From NCBI GenBank assembly GCA_020002185.1, contig CM034541.1, positions 50,514,562-50,578,561 of the forward strand: a stretch of 64,000 nucleotides of DNA. The letters run 5' to 3'. Positions within the stretch are counted from its first letter, which is position 1; each line of letters opens with the position of its first letter. The stretch is from Paraescarpia echinospica (taxonomy: Eukaryota > Annelida > Polychaeta > Sabellida > Siboglinidae). Below are positions 1 to 10,045 of this stretch, piece by piece. Both the position numbers and the translations under genes were made by a program. The notes under the pieces were generated by a model. That model was given only the letters and a program-made list of their open reading frames with translations, searched no databases and had not been told where the DNA came from.

Positions 1-600
1 TTTCTAACAATTGCAGTGCATGCTGCAAGAATGTCGTAGAACATGTCAAAAGTGGCCCTTCCTGAATAAAACAACAGCTGGTGGGACTAACCCTAGCATT
101 TCTTGCACACCTTGAGGCCATATCTTGAATCACATCTGTCAGCATCAAATTCTGCAGCTTCATCAGCATTCACTGTACAACTCTGGCAGTGGTCAGGGCA
201 AGCTGAAAAAAGATGACACATTTACTCAGAGAATTAACAGCAGTTCCATTAGTAAGACACAACTTACAGATTGCATATGTATAATATGTAGGATATTTAA
301 TGCAAACCAGGCAGGATATAGTTTATCATGGACTAGTACATATGCAGTCCTATAGAGGATAACAATAAACATTTTTAATCATGAAATTAAAGAAATAAAT
401 ATTATTATTACTTAGGATGCGATGCATCCAGGCAGTGATCACTCTCAGTGCCAGCACCTAAAGGTCAGCATACCAATAGTGTACTGAACAAGGTTGACTA
501 GTTGAACAAGGCCTCGTATGACATTCTTGCAACCACAACATATACACAGACAAGTAAATTAATAGAATATTGTTGTGTGATGTACAACTAGACTCTAGAA
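1..600. other. Non-coding stretch with a short dispersed repeat
   Basis: I see no supported gene here. Bases around 420-525 (gcagtgatcactctcagtgc, then gactagttgaacaaggcctc) resemble 53970-54070 in order and spacing, so this is probably a short dispersed repeat. The rest is AT-rich sequence without recognisable structure. Confidence 0.4.
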
Positions 601-607
601 TACAGAC

Positions 608-826
608 CTGGGAAACATTTCTCTCCGACAAGTTCGCAGTGAGTGCCAGAGAAGCCCTTGTTACAGATGCACTGGAAGCCGAACTCAGTCGCCGCAGTTC
701 AACAGCTACCGTTGCTCCCACAGAGGTTACTGACACACACAGGGCAGTTGGACACACCCACCATGTCCATGGCATCACCCCCAAGGTCCACAGGCACCCC
801 ACTGATCGCAATCTTATTGATGCACC
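608..826 (-). pseudogene. Laminin-G end plus EGF-like domain exon with an in-frame stop
   Basis: Read on the minus strand, an exon-like block lies between an acceptor (gtctgtctgcag) and a donor-like site (CCCAG then GTCTGT). It encodes the closing part of a laminin-G domain (GCINKIAISGVPVDLGG) followed by an EGF-like module whose cysteines are spaced as C-PVC-NLC-NGSC, then QCICNKGFSGTHCE. This LamG-EGF arrangement is typical of perlecan, agrin and related extracellular matrix proteins. A TGA at 699-701 sits inside the EGF module, just after the NGSC cysteine, so the exon is broken here or carries a sequence error. No neighbouring exon was recognised, so it is probably a fragment of a host gene or a duplicated exon. 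Confidence 0.55.
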
Positions 827-954
827 CTGCAGACAGACGTAGAGCAAGACTCACTTGTAGCACAGGTGACAGTGAGAATAATCATCCAAGAAGAATATTT
901 TCAAACTTTATTCTTAACAAGTTATTGTGTTAACATTTCTTGTCAGTTATTCGT

Positions 955-1110
955 ATGTTGGAATGATGAACTCTCGATAATGCAATGGCTTTCTTGTCCA
1001 TCCTCCTTTTGGGGTCTTGTTCTGGCTGGCCCACCCTCCTCTTGGGATCTTGTTATGGTTGGCCCAGCCTCCATCAAACACATACATCATATCAAGGTAC
1101 AGTAAATGCA
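955..1110 (+). repeat. LINE 3' end remnant
   Basis: The stretch with aactctcgataatgc and gctttcttgtccatcctcc resembles the sequence just after the RT gene at 46545-46640 (ggactctcgataagcc, then gcttccttgtccacctgcc). It is the decayed 3' untranslated end of the same LINE family. Confidence 0.4.
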
Positions 1111-1204
1111 TGTCGACAATGACATTTTATTTTATGAACTAGGTGGCTGTCAGGCCTGGTGAAATATAATTTCGTTGTCAACGTGACTTAGTAATACTAA
1201 GTCA

Positions 1205-1345
1205 GGTGTGTAGAGGTCACAAGTGGCATACCTCAGGGAAGTGTCCTTGGCCCCATTCTATTCATTCTGTTCATCAACGATCTACTAGATGGCATCAACA
1301 GTGGACTCAAGATCTTAGCCGATGATACAAAAAGATATCAAGATG
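1205..1345 (+). pseudogene. Reverse transcriptase fragment (non-LTR)
   Basis: A short plus-strand reading carries RT motif B ([14 protein letters not shown]) and, about 25 codons later, the catalytic-box remnant LADDTK (normally YADD or FADD). Family knowledge places these in the palm of LINE reverse transcriptases of the jockey/CR1 group. Nothing upstream or downstream keeps a continuous frame, so it is a relic. Confidence 0.65.
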
Positions 1346-1349
1346 TAAG

Positions 1350-2050
1350 GTGTGAAATGAACAAAAAGCTGAAAACATCCTCTCCTTCAAAACAAAACTT
1401 GACAAAGAATTGAAGATGGACAGGTTTAAGTTTTAATAAAAGCACAAAATCACAAGACAAGCCACGTTCTCAATACTAAAATACGATGCATAAAGGCGGT
1501 TGTACACAAGGCTATTATGCCTTTTAAAAACCTGAAGATCCAGGCAAGTTACTCCAGGCTGCCGAGTCCAGGCAAGTTACACTCACTAGCTGGGAAGCGG
1601 CAAATATCGCCCATGACGGCCACGTTCAAAAAAGCTGCACAACGAAGAAAAACATGAAAATAACATGCAACATATTCTACTAGATTACAGTTTAATGTAC
1701 TGTGAAGTTGTCACTGCACTGTCATTGAATAAGTGATGTAAAATGCAAAATAATATCAAATAGACATCCGGTAAACGTACCGTTAATTACTACTACAGCC
1801 CATCGGATAGTTGTGGTACTATACTTAATAATGAATCCAAAAGGTGGCAGCACTTGTACCATCAATTTACCTGGAATTTTGGTAAAACATAATTGACAAA
1901 CTAACAATTCAGTTACGAGTAAACTGTCATAAGCTTATACAAAACTGTGTATACTTATGAAATGATAAAACTTATCTTACATTCAGTAAATTCAGCTGTA
2001 AGCATAAGTACCTGGCTCTACAGATCCCATCTTCAAAGAATGTAAATTTC
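1350..2050. other. Unassigned sequence
   Basis: No supported gene. Bases 1480-1640 may be further LINE decay after the RT fragment. The remainder is AT-rich and featureless to my reading. Confidence 0.3.
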
Positions 2051-2056
2051 TTAAGC

Positions 2057-2378
2057 TCCCTGCTAAAAATGTACTACAGTTTATTATAGTAAACCATGAT
2101 ACATCCATAGTAAATCATGGTGAATTATAGTAAACTATAGTATATTGCATTTAACCATGCTTTCACCATAGTAAATCATAGCAAAATATGGTATTCACTG
2201 TAATAAACCATGGTAAAACGTGATATTCATCATACTAAAATGAAGTAGTTACTATACTAAACCATAATATTTACTATGGTAAAATATTCCGCAAAAACAC
2301 TGTAGTTTACTATAGTGTTTACTATAGTAAACTATAGTAAATTTACTTTAGTAAACTGTAGTATTTTTAGCAGGGCTG
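2057..2378. mobile_element. MITE-like element with terminal inverted repeats
   Basis: The left end (cctgctaaaaatgtactaca) and right end (tgtagtatttttagcagg) are near-perfect inverted complements. The interior is a degenerate array of TTTACTATAGTAAA-type palindromes. There is no coding capacity. About 320 bp with inverted ends fits a non-autonomous DNA transposon; the superfamily is not clear. Confidence 0.6.
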
Positions 2379-2869
2379 GATGACATCTATATAGACTCCA
2401 ACAGCTCAAATTTTATTACAAATTGATCAACAAGGTTATACCAGAATACTTCAGTCGTATTTCATACACATATAACTTTGCAATTCACCAATACAACACA
2501 CGTGGTAAATCAACTTATTTATTCCCAGAGTTAATCATCAATATGCAGAAAAGTACATCAGACACAACATTATATAAACTGTTAACAATACTCCAAACAT
2601 CATCCTTGATAACATTTATACACATGGTTTACATGGTTTTTCCACTCATACAAACAAATACTTTATCAAGAATTATGAATCATGTTGTCATATTTCTAAC
2701 TGTTACATTTGCCATTCTTAAACTAGACATGACTTTGCATTTGTTTAAACTAATTTATATATTATACTGTACTATAATATGCTATACTAAACATACTATG
2801 TTTACACATATATATATGCATATATATATAGTTGATCACGTGATAATCATATAATTCATTTACATCAGC

Positions 2870-2978
2870 GGGGTGGCTCCCATGATAGCGGCATATAATT
2901 GTCTTAATGGGAGCCTCCCTGACCTTACAATTAATTTTATTTTGTAGTTTATGTACTTATGATAGTCAAAATAAATAA

Positions 2979-3067
<89 letters not shown>
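2870..3067 (+). repeat. SINE/LINE-like tail ending in a (TGTC)n microsatellite
   Basis: A block with cggggtggctcccatgatag and a partly repeated cggcatataattgtcttaat leads into a pure TCTG/TGTC tandem array at 2981-3067. A unique body followed by a simple-repeat tail is the usual form of a retroposed short element. Confidence 0.45.
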
Positions 3068-3068
<1 letters not shown>

Positions 3069-3357
3069 CGCAATGGTAGATATTGATGTACGAACGTAGT
3101 TTTTGTGCAGAAATTACAACGGGGCTGAATGCTTCCCAGAAACATTGAGATGATGTTCGATTGAACAGATCTACAAAGGGGTAAAATCTAAAACATTTCG
3201 AGCAGTCCTAAAGACTCGATACCACGCTATACAAGAACTTACTTTTCCTTTTTATTGGCACAACTTCCACAGCAGAACAATTAAACACAATCAAGTTCAT
3301 ATTTTAGATATTTTAATTAACAATGTCTGTATTCGTTTCGTTTTTTGTATATACAGA

Positions 3358-3570
<213 letters not shown>

Positions 3571-3819
3571 CACATAATTGGGGAAACATTATGAAACTAC
3601 TGAGTATATCGCAGGAGATTCTCTAGAAATCCCACTGGATTTATTATGAAGGTCTGTATGCAGCTGCCTGTGTGACCTAGTGGACAATGCACCAAAACAC
3701 AAATATTTTGATCGCACGCTTGAATCCCATCTCATGTTATTTTTTGCATTTTTATTTATGGGCCGGTAATTTTTATTTTTAATATTGACTTGATTTAATT
3801 GACTTAGAGCTCTTGCCGG

Positions 3820-4430
3820 ATATACAGCGTACCTCCCAGGTAGGGCGGCTACCAGGTAGGGCGGTCAACGGCGAGCTGTTCGGCCGCCTCAAGGGTGAGG
3901 CCCAAATCGTGCTTAACACAGTCGATCCATCGATGCGAGGATGCCCACGGCGCGTTGCCAGCCGGTGTTTTGTGGGTGGAATTGGTATAATAGAGCGGCA
4001 GGGTAGTTTGGTGCCATACGTTGCAGGTGGCCGAACCTTCGAATGCGTCGCTGGGAAATGAGTATTGATGCATGCTTCTGACCGGTACGTTCCTTGATCG
4101 TGTTATTGCTGATGTAATTGAACCACTTTATGTTCTCGAGGCGTCGGAGGCTCTTCATGGCGAAAGCATCGATTTTCTTGGCTTGTTCAATTGTCAGTTG
4201 CCAGGTCTCAGAGGCATATAGAAGGACGGAAATGACGAGAGCATTGAAGATATTTAGCTTGGTACCCCGCGAGATGGAACGTCTGCGCCACAGAGCTGTT
4301 GACAGTCGTTCCATTGCACCCGCTGCTTTGCCGATTCTAACTGCGACCTCGTGGTCGACAGAGCCATTAGCACATATATGACGGAACCCAGGTAAGTAAA
4401 CTCATTCACAAAGTCGATGATTTCGCTATT
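3820..4430 (-). pseudogene. RTE-like LINE reverse transcriptase 3' part, inverted copy
   Basis: On the minus strand this reads as the thumb and C-terminal region of an RTE-group reverse transcriptase: LWRRRSISRGTKL, LLYASETWQLT, KSLRRLENIKW, ISNNTIKERTGQ and RRIRRFGHLQRM in order. The same protein segment is encoded on the plus strand at 4880-5258. It extends further 3' (to about 3820) than the plus-strand copy. Neither copy has an intact catalytic domain, so both are relics. Confidence 0.75.
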
Positions 4431-5268
4431 GATGGCAGGCTGGTTTCGTTCCGGGCCGCTCCACGGTTGAGCAGATATTCCCTCTACGCCAGATTATCAA
4501 AAAGCTAAATGAATGTCGTCAAACCGCCTTCATTGCTTTTATTGATTTTAAAGCTGCTTTTGATAGTATCGACCGCAAGAGTATGACCTGTTCAATCTCA
4601 CCATTGACCATATCATGGCACAAGTTGAGAGAAATGCCGGTTCTTCTCTCGGAATTAGACTTGGAGACACTGTCGTGACAGACCTGGATTATGCAGACGA
4701 CATTGCCATCTTCTGCACATCACGTGCTGACCTCGCGTCGTCCTCAAAGAACTCAGTGTTGGCATTTCCACCAGGTGCATGGGCCAAAACGAAAGCGATG
4801 GCAATATGCGCAGACGTCGATTTACTCAACCCCATCACCATCAACGGCAAAATCATCGACTTTGTGGATGAGTTTACTTACCTGGGTTCCGTCATATCTG
4901 CTAATGGCTTTGTCGACCACGAGGTCGCAGTTAGAACCGGCAAAGCAGCGGGTGCAATGGAACGACTGTCAACAGCTCTGTGGCGCAGACGTTCCATCTC
5001 GCGGGGTACCAAGCTAAAGATCTTCAATGCTCTCGTCATTTCCGTCCATCTATATGCCTCTGAGACCTGGCAACTGACCATTGAACAAGCCAAGAAAATC
5101 GATGCTTTCGCCATGAAGAGCCTCCGACGCCTCGAGAACATAAAGTGGTTCAATTACATCAGCAATAATACGATCATGGAACGTACCGGTCAGAAGCATC
5201 CAATACTCATCACCCAGCAACACCTTCGATGGTTCGACCACCTGCAACGTATGCGATATACTCAGTAG
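4430..5268 (+). pseudogene. RTE-like LINE reverse transcriptase relic
   Basis: A plus-strand reading begins with RT motif A (QAGFRPGRST, then IDFKAAFDSID at about 4540), changes frame, and continues from 4615 through LDYADDIAIF (catalytic YADD box, about 4688), FTYLGSVISANG and ISRGTKLKIFNAL to the C-terminal RTGQKHP region. This motif order is that of RTE-type non-LTR retrotransposons. A deletion joins motif A directly to the region before YADD, and the frame breaks near 4600, so it cannot make a working enzyme. Its 3' half is duplicated in inverted orientation at 3820-4430. Confidence 0.8.
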
Positions 5269-5299
5269 TTTCATCATGTTTCCCCAATTATGTGAATAC

Positions 5300-5309
5300 A
5301 CACACACAC

Positions 5310-5378
<69 letters not shown>

Positions 5379-5393
5379 CACACACACACACAA
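5300..5393. repeat. (CA)n microsatellite
   Basis: CA dinucleotide repeat of about 95 bp with small interruptions. It is the right-arm counterpart of the GT repeat at 3360-3569. Confidence 0.95.
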
Positions 5394-5704
5394 ATACATA
5401 TACAGCTGTATATATATAAAACGAAACGAATACAGACATTGTTAATTAAAATATCTCAAATGTGAACTTGATTGTGTTTAATTGTTCTGCTGTGGAAGTT
5501 GTGCCAATAAAACGGAAAGGTAAGTTCTTGTATAGCGTGGTATCGAGTCTTTAGGACTGCTCGAAATGTTTTAGATTTTACCCCCTTGTAGATCTGTTCA
5601 ATCGAACATCATCTCGATTTTTCTGGGAAGCATTCAGCCCCGTTGCAATTTCTTCACAAAAACTATGTTCGTACATCAATATCTCTCAATTTCTTAGATT
5701 TTTG

Positions 5705-6757
5705 GTATATTCTGTAATAATTTCATTTAATATTTATTGAATGTTGGTTGAAACATATTATAGAGCAAACAAATCAAAACACTAGTTAAAATCAAGTCAT
5801 GCGTGCAATTCACGAAGATGGTAATTGTATGTAATGGCATAATAAAACGAAAAAACATGTATGGAAAGGAGTAAATATGAAGTTGTAATCTTACAAATAA
5901 TAATTTTGGTGGGCATATAATCCGATAGTGTTTTGGGCCGGTTGACATGTACGACCCCACTAAAATCTGTAACACAATATATTATGTAACCCTGGCGGAA
6001 CTGTTTCGTGCAAGCGGTTGCATAGGCTATTGTCATGTCAGCCGCCAGACGCAGGTAGGGTAGCTCGAGCCACACCCAGTCGCAGTTTGCTAGGGATCAT
6101 GGACGTGTCCACAAAGATATACGTACAGTTCTCTCGGCTACGTAATTTCGAGTATCAATATACACGACCTGGTGAGTTATTTTGTCATGTTTACATGTTA
6201 TAATAGTGATATTATTAGAATAATGCATACCTTATAAATTGTTTCTTGTAATTGCCCCATTACTGTCACTTCGGGCAAGCCTGCTATAGTATGACGACAT
6301 AGCAGTGTTGTGTCGTTGAATGTTAAATTGTGTTTACAGACGACTTACATATCTAGCAAGCATTTTAACTAATTATTGTGATGTATAGATATGTCGTATG
6401 CATACGTTTGACTTTGGATAATGTGATGGTTACTAGATAAAATAAGTACTTAGCTAAAACAAGTTTCTCCGGCTCGTTGTATGTACAAGTTCAAATAAGT
6501 ATCTTTAGGGTGGCTGATTAATTACATGCGTTTTAACACGTATAATATTAGAACAGCCGACACAACTTAGTAATGTAGCGTTGGTTGCTTGACTACAGTG
6601 TTGCGATTTTGTAGTCGCAACTAGCACGCTGTCTCTGTGTGTCCCTGTCCATATCTCTATAAAAAGTATTTCTGTTTTTCTCCCGGTCTCCCCTTCTCTG
6701 GCCAACTCTCCCTCTCTCCTCGAAACTCTATATCCTCCATCCTCTGTTTGTCTGAAA
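5705..6757 (+). repeat. Repeat R, copy 1 (adjoins Polinton copy 1)
   Basis: About 1.05 kb that recurs at 19686-20790, for example tgttggttgaaacatattat, gggccggttgacatgtacga, and a pyrimidine-rich end finishing cctccatcctctgtttgtctg. Both copies contain ATGGACGTGTCCACAAA followed about 55 bases later by CCTGGTGAGTTATT, an ATG-to-donor arrangement that could be a first exon. The two copies no longer encode the same peptide there, so coding is doubtful. The Polinton reading begins right after the shared cctctgtttgtctg end. Confidence 0.75.
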
Positions 6758-7470
6758 GCCTCCTGCCACGCGTCGATCAGTCGTCGAGCACGCCTCGATC
6801 ACGTGTGCTGAGTAGTCTTGACAGCGACATGAAGGACATTCTAGAACGTTCGGATTTATCGGAACGAGAAAAGGTAGCGTCGTACAATCAACTGCTGAGT
6901 CGGTACAATACGATAGAGGCGGCTCGAGCGGCGCAACCGGTACGCGTGTCGGTGGTGAACAGCGGCGAGACACCCGCGGTACCGGTGGCGCCAGCAGCGG
7001 CGGCGCCACCATCGTCGGAGACGATAGAGCGCGAAATCGTAGCCAGTATGCCGAAAACGTTGAAAGAGAAGACGAGACTGCTGATCGAAAAAATGAAAGC
7101 CGATCCGTTGTCTCGATGGAACGATCGCGGTGAATTCGTGTACGACGGTAAAGCGATCGCGGGGAGTAATATGGTCGATCTAGTAAACGATCTCATGCGA
7201 ACGAGATCGAAGACGACGGCGCCCGTAGGATGGCGGGAGTTCGGATTGCACATGAAGGATATGAATATCCCTATGGAATTCGTAGGCAACCCGCGCTATC
7301 GTTCGTACGTGAAGCAACGACGGAAGCGGCTACTAGAAGAGAGGATGTCGAGACCGTCGACGTCTAGTTCATCAGCAGCGCCGACTGAGCGGAGACGTCG
7401 TATGCGAGACGAACCTAAACGCAGATCCGTTTCGTGGGACGTCACGGAGTGGGATACGTTGTCGTCATGA
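6757..7470 (+). pseudogene. Conserved Polinton protein of unknown function, 5' truncated
   Basis: From SLLPRVDQ onward the reading matches the intact homologue at 34218-34973: SSLDSDMKDILERSDLS, YNQLLSRYNTIEAARA, a proline/alanine-rich linker, then a well conserved block ending GWREFGLHMKDMNIPMEF and a basic tail. The homologue's start (LVDPRLVES) is missing; sequence before about 6757 belongs to repeat R. The first internal Met is at 6829. This gene lies just upstream of the integrase in both copies, and related proteins accompany integrase and capsid genes in many Polintons. Its role is not known to me. Its stop overlaps the start of the next small frame (ATGA). Confidence 0.7.
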
Positions 7471-7664
7471 CGACGTCACGACGAGCGATCATCATCGTCG
7501 GCGTCGTCGGTTTCATCATCGCGCTTATCGCGTTCTGTATAGTCGTATCATCATCGTCGTCGTCGTCGTCGTCGTCGTCATGGTGTCCGGGTGGAGTCGT
7601 CGTCGTCCAAAACGAAAGCCTCGACAGCAACGAAACGTCGACGACGACGACGACGAGGAGCTGA
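7467..7664 (+). CDS. Small single-pass membrane protein, overlaps integrase start
   Basis: A 65-codon frame starts at an ATG overlapping the previous stop (ATGA). It encodes a hydrophobic helix (IIIVGVVGFIIALIAFCIVV), a serine run and a WCPGG motif. Copy 2 keeps the same arrangement at 34018-34218, with hydrophobic helix, serine run, LLWCPGGVVVV and QNES, in spite of sequence change, which supports real coding. The last third overlaps the integrase 5' end in another frame. The serine run comes from a TCG repeat, so selection on the integrase or simple repetition could also keep this frame open. Confidence 0.45.
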   Translation: MTTSRRAIIIVGVVGFIIALIAFCIVVSSSSSSSSSSSWCPGGVVVVQNESLDSNETSTTTTTRS

Positions 7665-8714
7665 ATAACGCGTACTTCGATCCGAAACGGGTGGGGAGTT
7701 ACGGAGGCGTCGACGCGTTGCACCGGGCGTCGAAGCTCCGACGTCCGGCCGTCGAGAGGTGGCTAGCGTCGCAGGACGCCTATACCCTACACAAACCGGT
7801 TAGACGTCATTTCAAACGACGACGCGTCATCGTGGGCGGTCGAAACCAGCAGTGGCAAGCCGATCTGGTCGACTTGACTAGACTGAAAACGCACAACGAC
7901 GGTATAACATTCCTATTGACGGTGATCGATGTGTTTTCGAAGCGGGCGTGGTGCGTTCCGTTGAAGAATAAGTCCGGAGCGTCGCTCGTCGCGACCTTCG
8001 AGCGCCTGCTGAACGACGACGACGAGACGCCGCACACGCTGCAGACCGATAAGGGGAGCGAGTTTTTGAACCGACCCCTGCAAACGTTGCTAAAGAGTCG
8101 CGGCGTTCATCATTTCGTGACGCATAACGAGGAGACCAAAGCGAGCGTCGTGGAACGGTTTAATCGAACTTTGAAGACGCGTATGTGGCGCTATTTTACG
8201 AAACGAAACGCTGCGCTACGTAGAGGCGTTACCGGATTTCGTGCGATCGTACAACAACGCCTACCACCGAAGCATCGGTAGGACGCCGGCGAGTGTCGAC
8301 GCGACGAATCAGGAGGCCGTATGGCAACGACTGTACGGTGGCGACGACGTCGAACGACGACGAAAACCGAAACTACGCGTGGGAGATCGCGTACGTATCA
8401 GCAAGACGAGGGGTCATTTCAAAAAAGGATACATGGCTAACTGGAGCGAGGAGCTGTTCACCGTCGTAGAGGTGCACCCGTCCGAACCGCCCCTTTATCG
8501 CCTCAAGGACGACGCCGAGACGCCGATAGAGGACACCTTCTACGAACCGGAACTACAACGCGTAGTCGTTCCGAAAGACAAACTATATCGCGTGGAGGCG
8601 GTTCTTCGGCGTCGTCGGCGTCGTGGCGGCGGTTCGGAGGCGCTCGTAAAATGGAGCGGATATCCGGCCTCATTCAACAGCTGGATCGACGCCGAGTCGC
8701 TCGTGGACCTATGA
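7580..8714 (+). pseudogene. Polinton chromodomain integrase, one frameshift
   Basis: DDE-type (retrovirus-like, rve) integrase that would insert the element into the host genome. The first frame (from ATG 7580) holds the catalytic core with Asp95 (QADLVDL), Asp157 (LQTDKGSEFLN) and Glu192 (VVERFNRTLK), spaced as DD35E. Near 8205-8215 the frame changes: compared with copy 2, two bases are missing in the acgaaacgaaacg stretch. The second frame runs to 8714 with an SH3-like/chromodomain tail (YRVEAVLRRRR, LVKWSGYP, FNSWIDAESLV). Chromodomain-bearing integrases are usual for Polintons. The stop overlaps the ATG of the next small frame. Confidence 0.9.
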
Positions 8715-8992
8715 ATCGTTGGACGCGTCACACCGGCTGCTGGCGACTGCACGAGGCGGGCCTATGCAACGGATCTTCGTTCTTACCGTATAAAGGTCCC
8801 TGTTGCATCGACAGGGCGCAGTGGCGCGACGATGCGCGAAGACGACGAAACTACCTCGAGTGGCGAGCGTCGAACGAACGCCGACGAATCGTCCGTCGTC
8901 GACGACGAGCGCAACGCGGACTCCATCGACGCTACAACAGCAACCGCCGCCGAACCCGTTCCATGGCGAATCTGCGGCAACGAATGCCCTAA
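8711..8992 (+). CDS. Small Cys-containing frame between integrase and membrane protein
   Basis: A 93-codon frame starts on the integrase stop (ATGA) and encodes TGCWRLHEAGLCNG, YKGPCCIDR and a very basic tail. Copy 2 has the same frame at 32650-32937 with the same cysteines. The second half overlaps the membrane protein in another frame, and the TATA box used for that gene lies inside it (the PYKG codons). Conservation could therefore reflect promoter and overlapping-gene constraint rather than a protein. Function unknown. Confidence 0.35.
   Translation: MNRWTRHTGCWRLHEAGLCNGSSFLPYKGPCCIDRAQWRDDARRRRNYLEWRASNERRRIVRRRRRAQRGLHRRYNSNRRRTRSMANLRQRMP
8789..8796 (+). promoter_or_regulatory. TATA box for the membrane-protein gene
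   Basis: TATAAAGG lies 35 bases before the ATG at 8832. The same box at the same distance is kept in copy 2 (minus 32846-32853, ATG at 32810). The spacing implies a very short leader, as for other genes of this element. Confidence 0.5.
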
Positions 8993-9182
8993 GGCCGAAA
9001 TCGTGTTCCTCTGTCAGGTCGTCGTCCTGTACTTCGTCATCGCCGTTAGTAGATACAATCTGACGAAAGGTCAAGGCGACTCCAACCTGTGGACGGCGCT
9101 GTTGAGCAGCTGTCTCGGTTACCTGCTCCCGAGTCCGTCTATGGGTGTCGGTCGACGACAACGCGATGGCGGTCTCGTCTGA
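8832..9182 (+). CDS. Conserved Polinton membrane protein
   Basis: A 116-residue protein: acidic, threonine-rich N-terminus, a CGNECPKAE motif, one clear transmembrane helix (IVFLCQVVVLYFVIAVS), then LWTALLSSCLGYLLPSP. The last motif recurs in small proteins next to penton-like genes in Polintons and adintoviruses; their function is not established. The copy 2 homologue is at 32340-32810. The 3' end overlaps the start of the penton-like gene by 17 bases. Confidence 0.7.
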   Translation: MREDDETTSSGERRTNADESSVVDDERNADSIDATTATAAEPVPWRICGNECPKAEIVFLCQVVVLYFVIAVSRYNLTKGQGDSNLWTALLSSCLGYLLPSPSMGVGRRQRDGGLV

Positions 9183-10044
9183 TTTTTACCTGACGCTGCC
9201 GAGCAACGCGTCTATGAAACGTCACCCCGAAAATACGTTGACGCACTACGTCACGACGTTGCCGCGACGTTTCGACCTGTCGGGGGAGTGGGAATGCGGC
9301 GCCGTGTCGGTACAGTATCCGCACACGTGGTACAACGTGAGAAAGAAGGACTCCTACTTCTTTCTGACTTGCGCGGCGGGCGAACGGAACGTTTACACGC
9401 AGATAGACGAAGAAGGCACGACCTTGCTGATATATCGTCAGACGACGATTCCTCACGGTTTCTACAACAACGTTTATACGTTGTGCAACAGGATCAACGA
9501 GGCGCTAGAGAAATTACACACCAGGAAGGTCAAGGCCGTGCTAGAATACTGCGCCGTCTCTAACCGCTTTACGCTACGTCTGTCGGCGGGTGTCGAATTT
9601 ATCATACCTCATACGAGCCGTCTGAGACACGTGCTAGGTTTCCATAGCAACACGATCATGAGTTCGCCCGCGTTCGGTCCCGCGCCGGCGACGAGACCCG
9701 TCATCAGCACGTCGCCCGCCGCGTACACGTTCGAGTACGAAGGTCGCGATACGGTGAACATGTCGGCGGGCATCGAGAGTCTGTACGTGTACACGGATCT
9801 CGTGGAACCGCGCGTCGTCGGTGACGTGTTCGCGCCGCTGCTTCGAAACATCGCCGTCCGCGGTGAGAACGGTGACGTCATTTCGGAATCGTTCGTTCGC
9901 GTGCAATACGTTAAGCTGATGCGGAATCAATTCGACGAGGTCGAAGTCGATATAAGAGACGATCACGGCCAACCGATACCATTCGAGCAGGGGAAGGTGG
10001 TGACGACGCTTCACTTCAGACGTTGTAAATCGAAATTGTTTTAA
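9166..10044 (+). CDS. Penton-like minor capsid protein
   Basis: A 292-residue protein starting at ATG 9166, chosen because the family pattern FYLTLPSNAS follows at once; a longer reading from 9145 lacks an ATG. The region DLSGEWECGAVSVQYPHTWYN is diagnostic of the Polinton minor capsid (penton homologue, single jelly-roll) that would sit at capsid vertices. Further family-like stretches are IPHGFYNNVYTL, GVEFIIPHTS, LGF, LYVYTDLVEPRVVGD and a C-terminus rich in aromatic and basic residues. The frame is intact, unlike its copy 2 counterpart. It sits between the membrane protein (overlap) and the basic core-like protein (one base gap after the stop). Confidence 0.85.
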   Translation: MAVSSDFYLTLPSNASMKRHPENTLTHYVTTLPRRFDLSGEWECGAVSVQYPHTWYNVRKKDSYFFLTCAAGERNVYTQIDEEGTTLLIYRQTTIPHGFYNNVYTLCNRINEALEKLHTRKVKAVLEYCAVSNRFTLRLSAGVEFIIPHTSRLRHVLGFHSNTIMSSPAFGPAPATRPVISTSPAAYTFEYEGRDTVNMSAGIESLYVYTDLVEPRVVGDVFAPLLRNIAVRGENGDVISESFVRVQYVKLMRNQFDEVEVDIRDDHGQPIPFEQGKVVTTLHFRRCKSKLF

Positions 10045-10045
10045 C

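Noticed and set aside
2423..2854. 143-codon plus-strand frame
   Set aside because: AT-rich, no known domain, no start context or splice sites, and ending in a TA-rich microsatellite. Likely chance.
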